DNA of 64,000 nucleotides, taken from the NCBI RefSeq assembly GCF_001679785.1, contig NZ_CP016290.1:1-64000 (forward strand), in the 5' to 3' direction. The position numbers were made by a program, and so were the translations under genes. Each line of letters begins with the position of its first letter. The first letter of the stretch is position 1. Positions 9,134 through 17,710 of the stretch are shown piece after piece. The notes under the pieces were generated by a model. It did not search any database and was not told the DNA's origin. It saw only the letters and a program-made list of their open reading frames with translations. Origin of the DNA: Rhizobium leguminosarum. Lineage in GTDB: Bacteria; Pseudomonadota; Alphaproteobacteria; Rhizobiales; Rhizobiaceae.

Positions 9134-9276
9134 CCATTGGAATGCAGTTCCGTTCTATGCGCAGCGCTTGGCAGGCTACCAGCTTCTGAAACCAGTTGAT
9201 GGCCAATCCCACCAGGTGTCTTCGATTTGAAGGTTGGCTGCATCATCGTCTGCGCGCTTCACGATTGGGAGGACAC

Positions 9277-10386
9277 GTGCTTTATCTCGACATCTTGATC
9301 CTCATCATTACAGGAGTCGGAGCGATCTACGGAATCTGGTCCGGCGACAATCTCAACAAGAAAAAGGCGACTATCTCTACGATCATCACGGTTTGCGGTG
9401 TTACCGCGACACTCTCCCTGTCCGTGTGGAAATATCTTGATGATCGAAAGAGCGCGGTCATTGCGGCACGGCTGCGCACCGACGAGCTTCTGACCACGCT
9501 CGCGGCGACCGAATTGCGCAACGTGGACGTTGCATGGACGTTCGACAATGTTCCGCCAGGGGCGTTGCAGTTGCTCGATATCGGCGACGCTCTTGTGGAT
9601 AGCTATTTTCTTGCTAACGAAGACGTTGATCGACTGCCGGCCGACGAACGCCGCAAAGTGGACATGGCCGAACGAATCGATACGACCGTCGAACCCATGC
9701 TCGGCCTTATCGCAAGCGGCACGTCCGATCCCTCCGGTCTTTTCGAGGGCGAGGATATTGGGATCGCCTTGGCACGGTTTAAAAATGACCCCAAAGGATG
9801 GGTCGACGGGCTCGGCACAGCGCTTCACTACAAGGGCGGGAACTACGAACTCCTATTTCCGCTCAACCCCAATTCTGACGCCATCCTGTCCCTCGGCAAA
9901 CCAGGCGACGATCCGGTGTCGGATGAGCCGAGCGCTTGGCAACAGGATACCAACCTCTTCGCCAAGACCAACTTTGCCTTCAAGGTCGGAGCCACCAGCG
10001 CCGAAGGCTCGGTCACGCTTCACTGGATCTATGATCGCGGATCGCTGAACCGAGCAGCCGAGCGCCCCACGGACGGAGAGTTGAGCGGCGGATTTGGCAA
10101 GGTATTTTCCTTTCTCATCGTGCATCGGCGGCTGGAACGAACGTCTTATCTGAACGAGTTGACATCGCGGCTTTCGGCCTTGCCGCCTGAACGCGCGGCC
10201 GGCGGCGGATGGGCGGACCATTCTACCCTGCAGATCTCCGTCAACGGACTAGCCAATCCCCACTATGTCTATGATGTGACCTATGCAGGCACACATTCCT
10301 ATGCGCCGAACAGAGGCGCCTACGACGCACCCGTTGAGGAGTTTGCCTATACCCGTTTCGATTGCCGGCTTCGAGCATTGGACTGA
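9277..10386 (+). CDS. Membrane-anchored protein of unknown function
   Basis: I do not recognise a family. The protein is about 369 residues. It has two N-terminal membrane helices (LYLDILILIITGVGAIYGIW and ISTIITVCGVTATLSLSVW) joined by a short charged turn. A short basic stretch (KYLDDRKSAVIAARLR) leads into a soluble, largely beta-rich region of about 300 residues. I chose the GTG at 9277 because GGGAGGA lies just upstream; ATGs at 9196/9199 lack such a site and would add a poor extension. The gene lies 143 bp after hxsA and opens the run of co-directional hydrolase and membrane-protein genes. A sensor or anchoring role for that cluster is only a guess. Confidence 0.6.
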   Translation: MLYLDILILIITGVGAIYGIWSGDNLNKKKATISTIITVCGVTATLSLSVWKYLDDRKSAVIAARLRTDELLTTLAATELRNVDVAWTFDNVPPGALQLLDIGDALVDSYFLANEDVDRLPADERRKVDMAERIDTTVEPMLGLIASGTSDPSGLFEGEDIGIALARFKNDPKGWVDGLGTALHYKGGNYELLFPLNPNSDAILSLGKPGDDPVSDEPSAWQQDTNLFAKTNFAFKVGATSAEGSVTLHWIYDRGSLNRAAERPTDGELSGGFGKVFSFLIVHRRLERTSYLNELTSRLSALPPERAAGGGWADHSTLQISVNGLANPHYVYDVTYAGTHSYAPNRGAYDAPVEEFAYTRFDCRLRALD

Positions 10387-10811
10387 GGCAATCAATCGAG
10401 GCGGAAAGAGCTAAGCGAGGCGATTTCTCGTGGTGGATGGTGGTTCCCGTCAAACGGTGGGTTCGCGAAATGCAGATCGACCGAATGATTGAGCCTCTTT
10501 TCCAAGGCCATGATCGGGCAGACCACGGCGGCAGTCTGGCATGAGGCCATTGAAAGGGCGCCCAGACGGGATACCAACAAGAATTCAGCGTTCAAACTGA
10601 AGGGTAAAAGCTTCCTTTCATCGAGGCGCGTTTATTTTTCATCAGAAAGTCAAAGAAAGAAAATCCGTTTTCTAATTCACCAAACCATTGCTGTACGAAA
10701 ACACCACCCCACCTTGCACTCTTTAAAGTTTTAGTCTTGCCAAAAAGCAATCAGCAAAGTATCTTCTGACACTTCCTAAATTTCAGTATTTGCAGATTCT
10801 TGCGGGGGCGG
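10387..10811. other. Intergenic, relatively AT-rich; likely promoter region
   Basis: About 425 bp without a supported gene. It is noticeably richer in A and T from 10600 to 10800 than its surroundings, which fits a promoter region for the downstream cluster. I cannot define -35 and -10 boxes with confidence. Confidence 0.35.
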
Positions 10812-11714
10812 ATGATGCTACACAAACTGAAAGCACGCGAATACAAGCTGCTTCTGAAGCCGGACCGATTCTCTGAGTCGGCGTTGGAAAAAGTCGAGCA
10901 TTTCTGGAATGATAGGATGAAGCGGCTCATCGACGATGAGCTTGGCCAAGACAATCGGGGCATGCCGCGACACGAAGGACGCTTCTCTCCTACGGAAGAG
11001 CGCGTTGTTAGATATTGGGACACGGCTGACTGTCTTCTAACCCGCGCCCACTTGACATTGCGAGAGCGTCGGCAGATCGACAAGCTGGCAAAATCGGACG
11101 AGTGTCAAATCACGTTGAAGTTGCGCATGCCCGACATGTTCGTCGTCGCCGATGCGGATCTCGGCGCAGGCAGTGCCGATCCGGACACCAAGTTTGAAGA
11201 AGACATCGCCCCACTTGAGGTCGACAATCCGGCAGGTGACGGGCAACCGGTTAGCATTTCCCCTTCCCGCTCCATCCGCAGCCGGTTTTCGCTTTCGACC
11301 ACGAAGGACAGGCAATGGAGCGAGCCGATCGCCAATCTTGGCAACGCACAGCGCATCTTCTCGAAACTTGCCGACCATCTGCCGTTCGGAACGAACTTTG
11401 AACCTCAAAGGGCATTGATCGCCGGTCCGTCTATCCGCGAAGAAGTCTTTGAGAACGCCCGGGTGCGGCTTGGCGCAAACGTGACAGGAAAGTTTGCGCT
11501 GACACTATGGTATTTCGACCGGACGGCCCCTCAAGTTGCGGAAATATCTTTCAAATCTAAACCTGCTAACGGCGAAATGCCTGGAACGGCGGCGCGGCGC
11601 GCCCTGAAGCTCTTCATCGGCATGCAAAACCAGCTTAGCGACTGGATAAATGCAGACTACTCGAGCAAGACGGCGCTCGCTTTGCCAGGCAACTGCGGCA
11701 AATCGAGCGAATAG
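10812..11714 (+). CDS. Soluble protein of unknown function
   Basis: A 300-residue protein with no family I recognise. It starts at one of two adjacent ATGs (10812/10815) after GCGGGGGCG. The N-terminal 100 residues are charged and helical (FSESALEKVEHFWNDRMKRL). A Ser-rich stretch (SISPSRSIRSRFSLS) sits mid-protein, and the C-terminal part looks beta-rich. It has no signal peptide or membrane helix. It is followed 52 bp later by the PLD-like gene and probably shares its transcript. Mixed hydrophilic composition and a good ribosome binding site support it being real. Confidence 0.6.
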   Translation: MMLHKLKAREYKLLLKPDRFSESALEKVEHFWNDRMKRLIDDELGQDNRGMPRHEGRFSPTEERVVRYWDTADCLLTRAHLTLRERRQIDKLAKSDECQITLKLRMPDMFVVADADLGAGSADPDTKFEEDIAPLEVDNPAGDGQPVSISPSRSIRSRFSLSTTKDRQWSEPIANLGNAQRIFSKLADHLPFGTNFEPQRALIAGPSIREEVFENARVRLGANVTGKFALTLWYFDRTAPQVAEISFKSKPANGEMPGTAARRALKLFIGMQNQLSDWINADYSSKTALALPGNCGKSSE

Positions 11715-11766
11715 CAATACCGTTGATCGATCACCCGCGCGATTGCGCGACCAAGGGAGGGGTATA

Positions 11767-13464
11767 ATGAGAGTTCCAGCGACAAATGCGATCATGCGCG
11801 CCCGTGCCATTGCGGGCACCTACGTCGTCACGCTTGCCTGGGACTTTCAGCCAGGCCAGGAAGGCAAGTGTGACGGCCTTATGGGATTTGCCATCGAACG
11901 CTCCGAACTAAGAGAAGGGACCGTCGTCGAACGCTACTGGATGCGCGGCATCAAGCGATTTCGCGACAAGGACCGGGGTCTTGCGCCCGGTACACCCGTC
12001 AGCACGGCAGATCACCCGATCCAATCGTTTCAATGGGCCGACTACACGGCCGAGACGGATCACCACTATCGCTATCGCATTGTGCCTGTCTACGGCGCCG
12101 TGAAAAATCTCACACTCGACGAAGCCTCGGCCATTTCCCTCGACATCGATACTGAAGTCGAGTTCCTCCTGAAGTCCGATGTAGACAATGCGTCGGCACG
12201 CCATGATGTCTATTTCAATCGAGGCGTCATCGGCTCGCAGGCTTTTGCCCGCCGCTTCGGCAATGCCAATCCCAAGGATAAAAGCCCGACATCGGAAGAA
12301 ATGAGATGGTTGTCGCGCGGCCTCTACGAAGCGCTTGTGACATTCATCGGACTTGCGACGGATCATCGCTTCGCCCTGCGCGCAGCCCTCTATGAATTCC
12401 ACTATCAACCGGTCGCCAATACTTTCGCCAAGGCGGTCCAAGCGGGTGCGGACGTCAAGATCGTCTATGACGGCGAGAGTTCCTACAAGACGGAAAACGA
12501 ACGGACCATCGCCAATGCCGGGCTCGACCAGATGGGCGCGGTCAAGGCGCGGACCGTCAGCGAAGGCATCCGCCACAACAAGTTTATTGTATTGATCAAA
12601 GACGGTCAGCCTATCGCAGTCTGGACAGGCTCCACCAACGTCTCGGAGGGTGGCATATTCGGTCATTCGAATGTCGGCCACATCGTCTGGGACCGGACGG
12701 TCGCCGAAGCCTACCTTCACTACTGGGAGCGGCTGGCCGAAAACCTCACGCCGACCCAGATCCGCCAGCCGAACCGGGCCGCTTCCCCGCTCCCAGCGGG
12801 ACGTCCGGCGCCAGACAGCGTCACACCAGTCTTCAGCGCGCGGGACGACAAGACCAGCAGTGCTACGCTGCAGTGGTATGCCGACCGCATGGCCGAGGCG
12901 GAAGAAATCGTCTGCTTCACAGTGGCATTCAACATCGATAAGGTCTTTCAGCAGGTCCTGAACCAGCAAAACGACGTGCTTCGCTATGTCGTCAAGGACG
13001 ACGATCTCGGCGACGGCGAAATCATCAAGGTGGACAATGACGTGCTTTTTGCCGCCGGTGGTTATCTCGGCGACGGGGCGCTGGCAAACTTCCTCAAGGA
13101 ACGCGACAACCCGCTCAACAGCAACGACTACATCCACGACAAGTTCATGCTGGTCGACCCGTTGGGCGACGAGCCCATAGTCGTCTCGGGGTCGGCGAAC
13201 TTCTCTCAGCCCTCGCAGCGCGTCAATGACGAGAACATGCTCGTCATCCGCGGCGACACCCGCGTGGCCGACATCTATTTCGGCGAGTTCATGCGCATTT
13301 TCGACCACCACTACGCGCGCTACCTCGTCAAGAAGCTGACGGAGACGGGCAAACACGATCCCGATGCCGGCTACCTGAAGGTAAAGTCAGAGGACTGGAT
13401 CACTTCGCACTTTAACCCTCAAAGCTACAAGTCCAAGCGCAGGCGCTATTTCCTCGGGATCTAG
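11767..13464 (+). CDS. Phospholipase D-family protein with N-terminal FN3-like domain
   Basis: A 565-residue protein starting at ATG 11767 behind GGGAGGGG. Residues about 10-125 look like a fibronectin-III fold (TYVVTLAWDFQP, GFAIERS, HYRYRIVPVYG). Two PLD half-sites follow. The second is canonical, HDKFMLVD from His 457 to Asp 464, with GSANFSQPS behind it. The first, HNKFIVLIKD at His 270 followed by VWTGSTNVSEGG, has its Asp two residues later than the HxKx4D spacing. PLD enzymes hydrolyse or transfer phosphodiester bonds in lipids or nucleic acids through a phosphohistidine. There is no signal peptide. The pairing with nuclease genes downstream makes a nuclease role as likely as a lipase role. 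Confidence 0.8.
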   Translation: MRVPATNAIMRARAIAGTYVVTLAWDFQPGQEGKCDGLMGFAIERSELREGTVVERYWMRGIKRFRDKDRGLAPGTPVSTADHPIQSFQWADYTAETDHHYRYRIVPVYGAVKNLTLDEASAISLDIDTEVEFLLKSDVDNASARHDVYFNRGVIGSQAFARRFGNANPKDKSPTSEEMRWLSRGLYEALVTFIGLATDHRFALRAALYEFHYQPVANTFAKAVQAGADVKIVYDGESSYKTENERTIANAGLDQMGAVKARTVSEGIRHNKFIVLIKDGQPIAVWTGSTNVSEGGIFGHSNVGHIVWDRTVAEAYLHYWERLAENLTPTQIRQPNRAASPLPAGRPAPDSVTPVFSARDDKTSSATLQWYADRMAEAEEIVCFTVAFNIDKVFQQVLNQQNDVLRYVVKDDDLGDGEIIKVDNDVLFAAGGYLGDGALANFLKERDNPLNSNDYIHDKFMLVDPLGDEPIVVSGSANFSQPSQRVNDENMLVIRGDTRVADIYFGEFMRIFDHHYARYLVKKLTETGKHDPDAGYLKVKSEDWITSHFNPQSYKSKRRRYFLGI

Positions 13465-13559
13465 TCACCGGCCCCCCGCTGACGAACGGTCCGGACGCGT
13501 TTACCCTTAACAACAGGCTCTGGACCGGAAATCCAAGGCCGATTAGATCAGAGGTTCCG

Positions 13560-14435
13560 ATGACATCATTCCCTGTTTTGATGGTTGCGGCGTCCCTTTC
13601 GATGCTAGCCTGCGCCGATGCTCTTGCCTGGGGTGAGAGCGGTCATTCCATTGTCGCGGAACTTGCGCAGAGGCGCCTGTCAGAACAGACGAGAATTGCG
13701 GTGGCTGACCTTCTGGGCGACGGCACATCGCTCGCCTCGATCTCGAGCTGGGCCGATGATTTCAGGGCGACAAAACCCGGCAAGAAGACCACGCGGTGGC
13801 ACTTTATCGATATCGACGTGAAGAAGCCGGACGCGGGTCATGCCTGCGAACTCGATCCAGTCGAAGGAGATTGCATCGTCGCTGCGCTAAAGCGTGAGAT
13901 CGCGGTGTTGGCAGATCGAGGCGCTGGCCGGACCGCCCGCACCGACGCCCTGAAATTTGTCGTCCATCTGGTCGGCGATATCCACCAGCCGCTGCATTGC
14001 TCAGAGCGCGACGGAGATCGCGGCGGCAATAGCCTCGAAGTGACCCTTCAGGGTATAGGCCCGGACAACAAGCCACGCACTGCCGATGTCAATTTCCACA
14101 AACTTTGGGACGAGACGCTGATCGGTGCTCACGCCTTCAGCTGGGGCGCTTATGCAAGCGAACTCGAGACATCCGTCATGCCCGGCATGGCGGCCGGCAT
14201 GCTTCAGGGCGAATACACTGCAGGCTGGGCAAACGAATGCTTCCAACAGGCAGTCCAGGTCTACGACAAGGTGCCCACCGGAACGGCCAGCAATGGTCGG
14301 ATCCTCATCGACGAGACCTATCAGGCATTCGCCCAGCCGATCCTCGACCGGGAACTCGTGCTTGGCGGATTGCGTCTGGCCGCCGTTCTCAATGACACAC
14401 TTGGCAAGAGACCGGGTGAAGCGGAAGGAAAGTAA
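13560..14435 (+). CDS. Secreted S1/P1-family nuclease
   Basis: A 291-residue precursor. The signal peptide MTSFPVLMVAASLSMLACAD ends at ALA, so the mature protein begins with Trp 24 of WGESGHSIVAELA. In P1 nuclease an N-terminal Trp and His coordinate the trinuclear zinc site. Further zinc-ligand blocks are visible: WADD, WHFIDI, HLVGDIHQPLHC and NFHKLWDE. The family cleaves single-stranded DNA and RNA and removes 3' phosphates. The product is probably periplasmic or secreted. The next gene starts six bases after its stop, so the two are very likely cotranscribed. Confidence 0.9.
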   Translation: MTSFPVLMVAASLSMLACADALAWGESGHSIVAELAQRRLSEQTRIAVADLLGDGTSLASISSWADDFRATKPGKKTTRWHFIDIDVKKPDAGHACELDPVEGDCIVAALKREIAVLADRGAGRTARTDALKFVVHLVGDIHQPLHCSERDGDRGGNSLEVTLQGIGPDNKPRTADVNFHKLWDETLIGAHAFSWGAYASELETSVMPGMAAGMLQGEYTAGWANECFQQAVQVYDKVPTGTASNGRILIDETYQAFAQPILDRELVLGGLRLAAVLNDTLGKRPGEAEGK

Positions 14436-14441
14436 GAGAGG

Positions 14442-16451
14442 ATGGCCCGCATCGTATCACCGCTCGGGACGGCAAGCCCTGACGCTCTAGTTTTCGCCTC
14501 GAAGGCGGCAATCGTCGAACAAAGACCAATGCAGGAAGCCGACAAGACGCTGACGGCGGCGCCTGCTTCCCCACCACAGACCATGAGCGTGGAAGAGCCC
14601 TCACGCACGACGGCGCGCATGGCGATGCTCAACCGAAAGGATCCCAACGCACTCGAGCGGATTATCGGCAGCCGCGACATTGTCAGCATCAATTTCTTCG
14701 AACGTGGGCTAGCGGTCGCAAAGGCGATTTGCCGTATCAAGATCCTCGGACGGCCGGCAACACCGCCTGATTATGGCACCGGCTTTTTGATAACGCCCGG
14801 TCTGCTGATAACCAACAATCACGTTCTTCCCGACTTCGAGACGGCATCTTATAGCCTAGCCGAATTCGCCTATGAGCTTGATCGGAACTTCGTTGAGAGG
14901 CGCGGCCATATCTTCCCCTTTGCGCCATATGAGGCGTTCTATACAAGTGTCGAACTCGACTTCACAATCGTTGCCATTCGACCGGTGGGGCACGATGGGA
15001 CGCCGATTACCGATTTTGGCGCGCTGCCCCTAAATCCGGTGAGCGGCAAAGGCATCGCCGGCGAACATGTGTCGCTGATCCAGCATCCGGGCGGTGGCAC
15101 CAAACAGGTCGTTGTCCGCGAAAACCGCATCATAGCACTCGACCCAGCGCGATTTCCGAGCGTCAGTCCAGCGGCAATCCATTATCAGGCCGACACCGAG
15201 GCCGGATCGTCGGGGGCGGCGGTCTTCAACGATCAGTGGGATCTCGTCGCGATCCATCATCTGGCGATTGCCGACCGGGACGATCAGGGACGAATTTTGA
15301 ACAGGCGTGGACAGGTCTGGGATGAAATGGAGGGCGACGAAGCCAAGCGCTGGATCGCCAACGAAGGCGTCCGCGTCAGCGCGATTTGGGAGGACTTGCG
15401 CAAGGCCAGCGTCTTCAACGCCAGCGCGGCAAAGATCATGGCGATGCTCGTCCATGATCCTCGCACCAACCATCAACCAATGCCGACAGTCGCGACGGAT
15501 TCCAAACCAAAAAAATGGCAGACACTTCCAGATGTTGGCGAAGCGCCGGCGTTCGAGAGCACCCGTTTTGAAGACCCGAAATTTTTAGGTTCCATAGGCT
15601 ACAGGCCCGACTTCCTCGGAGCCGATCTCATCGTCGAGCTTCCGCGCACGGCGGAAACGTTCAAAGGCCGGCTTGCCGTCAATACGATCACGAACGGCAA
15701 TGTCTTCGATTACACGCATTTCTCTCTCGCCATGCACGCTGACCGGCGGCTGGCGCTCTGGACTGCAGTCAATATCGACGGCGCTAAGCTAAAATCGGCA
15801 AAGTCGCCGGCTTGGCGACGCGACGATCGCTTGCCGGCAAACGAACAGACACTCGCAGAGATCTACGGCAAAGTCCCCGGGAAGGCCATTCAGATCGATC
15901 GCGGACATCTGGTGCGCCGTCTCGATCCGGTCTGGGGCGATCAGGAAGTTGCCGACCGCGCCGGGAACGACACCTTCCACTATACGAACGCTGCGCCGCA
16001 GGAACACATTTACAATAGTGAAATCTGGGGCAATCTCGAGGACTTCGTGCTCGCTCGGGCCGACAAGCGCTCGCAGAAGGCAACCGTGATGACCGGGCCG
16101 GTGCTGCGGCCTGACGACGACTTCTTCGGCGAAGGCATGCGCGGCGGCCCCTGGCAGATTCCATGGTCATTCTGGAAAATTGCTGTCTTCAAACGTCCAG
16201 ATGGGAGCGTTTCGGTCACAGGTTTCATCGTCGAGCAAACGTCCGATATCGCACCACTCTTCGAAACTACCCGCTACAATCCCTATACGGTCGAGGAAGC
16301 CCGCGTCTATCAACGGCCGATCGCACTCATCGAACAACTGACCGGACTGGACTTCGGCATCCTGCGCAGCATGGACAAAATGGGCACTGTTGAGACGACA
16401 TCGATCGCATCGGCCCGACCGATCCGCGGCGAAGACGACATCAACTTCTAA
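14442..16451 (+). CDS. Trypsin-like serine protease fused to a NUC1 (DRGH) non-specific endonuclease
   Basis: A 669-residue two-enzyme fusion. The protease domain spans residues about 95-290, with the catalytic triad visible as His 127 in TNNHVL, Asp 173 in ELDFTIVAI and Ser 257 in AGSSGAAVF. A linker follows, then a DNA/RNA non-specific endonuclease (NUC1) domain from about 385 to 620. That domain holds the hallmark DRGH at 486-489 (AIQIDRGHLVRR) and the metal-site region NAAPQEHIYNSEIW. No signal peptide is visible, so the protein may be cytosolic unless exported with a partner. The start at 14442 follows AAGAGAGG. By analogy with protease-linked effectors, the trypsin domain could activate the nuclease by self-cleavage or cut another cluster product; this is inference. 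Confidence 0.88.
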   Translation: MARIVSPLGTASPDALVFASKAAIVEQRPMQEADKTLTAAPASPPQTMSVEEPSRTTARMAMLNRKDPNALERIIGSRDIVSINFFERGLAVAKAICRIKILGRPATPPDYGTGFLITPGLLITNNHVLPDFETASYSLAEFAYELDRNFVERRGHIFPFAPYEAFYTSVELDFTIVAIRPVGHDGTPITDFGALPLNPVSGKGIAGEHVSLIQHPGGGTKQVVVRENRIIALDPARFPSVSPAAIHYQADTEAGSSGAAVFNDQWDLVAIHHLAIADRDDQGRILNRRGQVWDEMEGDEAKRWIANEGVRVSAIWEDLRKASVFNASAAKIMAMLVHDPRTNHQPMPTVATDSKPKKWQTLPDVGEAPAFESTRFEDPKFLGSIGYRPDFLGADLIVELPRTAETFKGRLAVNTITNGNVFDYTHFSLAMHADRRLALWTAVNIDGAKLKSAKSPAWRRDDRLPANEQTLAEIYGKVPGKAIQIDRGHLVRRLDPVWGDQEVADRAGNDTFHYTNAAPQEHIYNSEIWGNLEDFVLARADKRSQKATVMTGPVLRPDDDFFGEGMRGGPWQIPWSFWKIAVFKRPDGSVSVTGFIVEQTSDIAPLFETTRYNPYTVEEARVYQRPIALIEQLTGLDFGILRSMDKMGTVETTSIASARPIRGEDDINF

Positions 16452-16478
16452 CGGCAGGGCTTTACCGAGGTGACCGAT

Positions 16479-17534
16479 ATGCGCGCATATCTCGCTGAAA
16501 AATGGACGAAGACCAGGCCCTATATCCTCCCTGGCTTGATCTTTGCCGCGCCGATCCTCGTGGTCTGGCTTGCGCGCTTCATCTTCGAGGACATCATCGA
16601 AGTCGGACGCATCGACGTCGGATTTCTGCCGGGCACTGAAACGAGCGCATCTTATCCACTCACCTTTATCCCGGCCCAGGCGATCTCATCGCTCTACAAC
16701 TTCGGCTTCGCCTTATGCGCCGCCATGGTGTTTGCCGTCGCGCTCGCTACTTACGGCTCAGTGGTTGTCTGGATGGCAGCGCTCAGCGGGTGGCTGAAAG
16801 CCGGATATTTGCTGATGCTCCTGGTGGCGTTTGTGCTCGTCGCGTTCAATTTCTCAAAGATCAGCCTTACGGATGATCACATCCTCTCCAAGATCCGTCT
16901 TGCGGATGATCACATACCGACAGAGATCTCCAGAAACCTCATCGACAAGACCCTTTATTATCTTCCGACCTGCGAAGGAAAAGAGCTTCCCATCCTGCCG
17001 GCCTGCGCCAGCGGCGATATCGGCAACACGGGAAACAGTCTCAAACGGGTCGTCGCGCTCGGTATAGCGGTCTTGCTTGTCGCGGGTCTTGCTTACTTGA
17101 CGGCCATTGCCGTGGTCGCGGGTTCGACGGCCGTGTCCGTTGAGGACAGAATCGCGCGGATCAAGAATATCACTTTGCTTGCAGCGATAACATTTCTTCT
17201 GACAATCGTGGCAGTCCACCTGCTGTTCCAGCCCGGCGCAGATATGATCGCGGCAGCCTATCATCCCAAAAAACCAGAGGAGATCAGACAACTACTGGAC
17301 TACGGCAGTCTGCGCGGCGCCATGACGCTCTACTGGGCGACGATTTTCTCGCTGGCGCTCGGAACCGCCTACTTCTGTTCGGTGACCTTCATCCAAGGGG
17401 AGGCAAATAAGCTTGTTGATTTCGGCAGCATTTGGAATGTGGTCAAGGCGCTCTTGACGGTCATGTCGCCCCTGATCGCCGACTGGGCGCTCAAAATTGG
17501 CGAAATCTTCGCCGGCGTGCTCGGCACCCAATGA
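16479..17534 (+). CDS. Multi-pass membrane protein of unknown function
   Basis: A protein of about 351 residues with five or six predicted membrane helices: LPGLIFAAPILVVWLARFIF, ALCAAMVFAVALATYGSVVV, YLLMLLVAFVLVAF, VVALGIAVLLVAGLAYLTAI, ITLLAAITFLLTIVAVHLLF and MTLYWATIFSLALGTAYF. A short internal repeat, LTDDHILSKIR / LADDHIPTEIS, lies after the third helix and is visible in the DNA at about 16865-16920. The ATG at 16479 has CGAGG nine bases upstream; an alternative GTG at 16470 overlaps that site. It starts 27 bp after the protease-nuclease fusion, so it may form a membrane channel, anchor or target for it. No family recognised. Confidence 0.65.
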   Translation: MRAYLAEKWTKTRPYILPGLIFAAPILVVWLARFIFEDIIEVGRIDVGFLPGTETSASYPLTFIPAQAISSLYNFGFALCAAMVFAVALATYGSVVVWMAALSGWLKAGYLLMLLVAFVLVAFNFSKISLTDDHILSKIRLADDHIPTEISRNLIDKTLYYLPTCEGKELPILPACASGDIGNTGNSLKRVVALGIAVLLVAGLAYLTAIAVVAGSTAVSVEDRIARIKNITLLAAITFLLTIVAVHLLFQPGADMIAAAYHPKKPEEIRQLLDYGSLRGAMTLYWATIFSLALGTAYFCSVTFIQGEANKLVDFGSIWNVVKALLTVMSPLIADWALKIGEIFAGVLGTQ

Positions 17535-17710
17535 TCGGCACCGAAGGGAAGAACCGATGTGGACACCGGTCGCTCGTCAATGAGCCTGGGAAGGCCACCC
17601 ACATTGGATGGATACCACCCTCAACCTAAATAATGAGGTGAACACTCGCGCAAAAACTGTATCGTATGATGGTTACAATGCGCTGGAACTGAATAGATAT
17701 CCAAGGTGAG

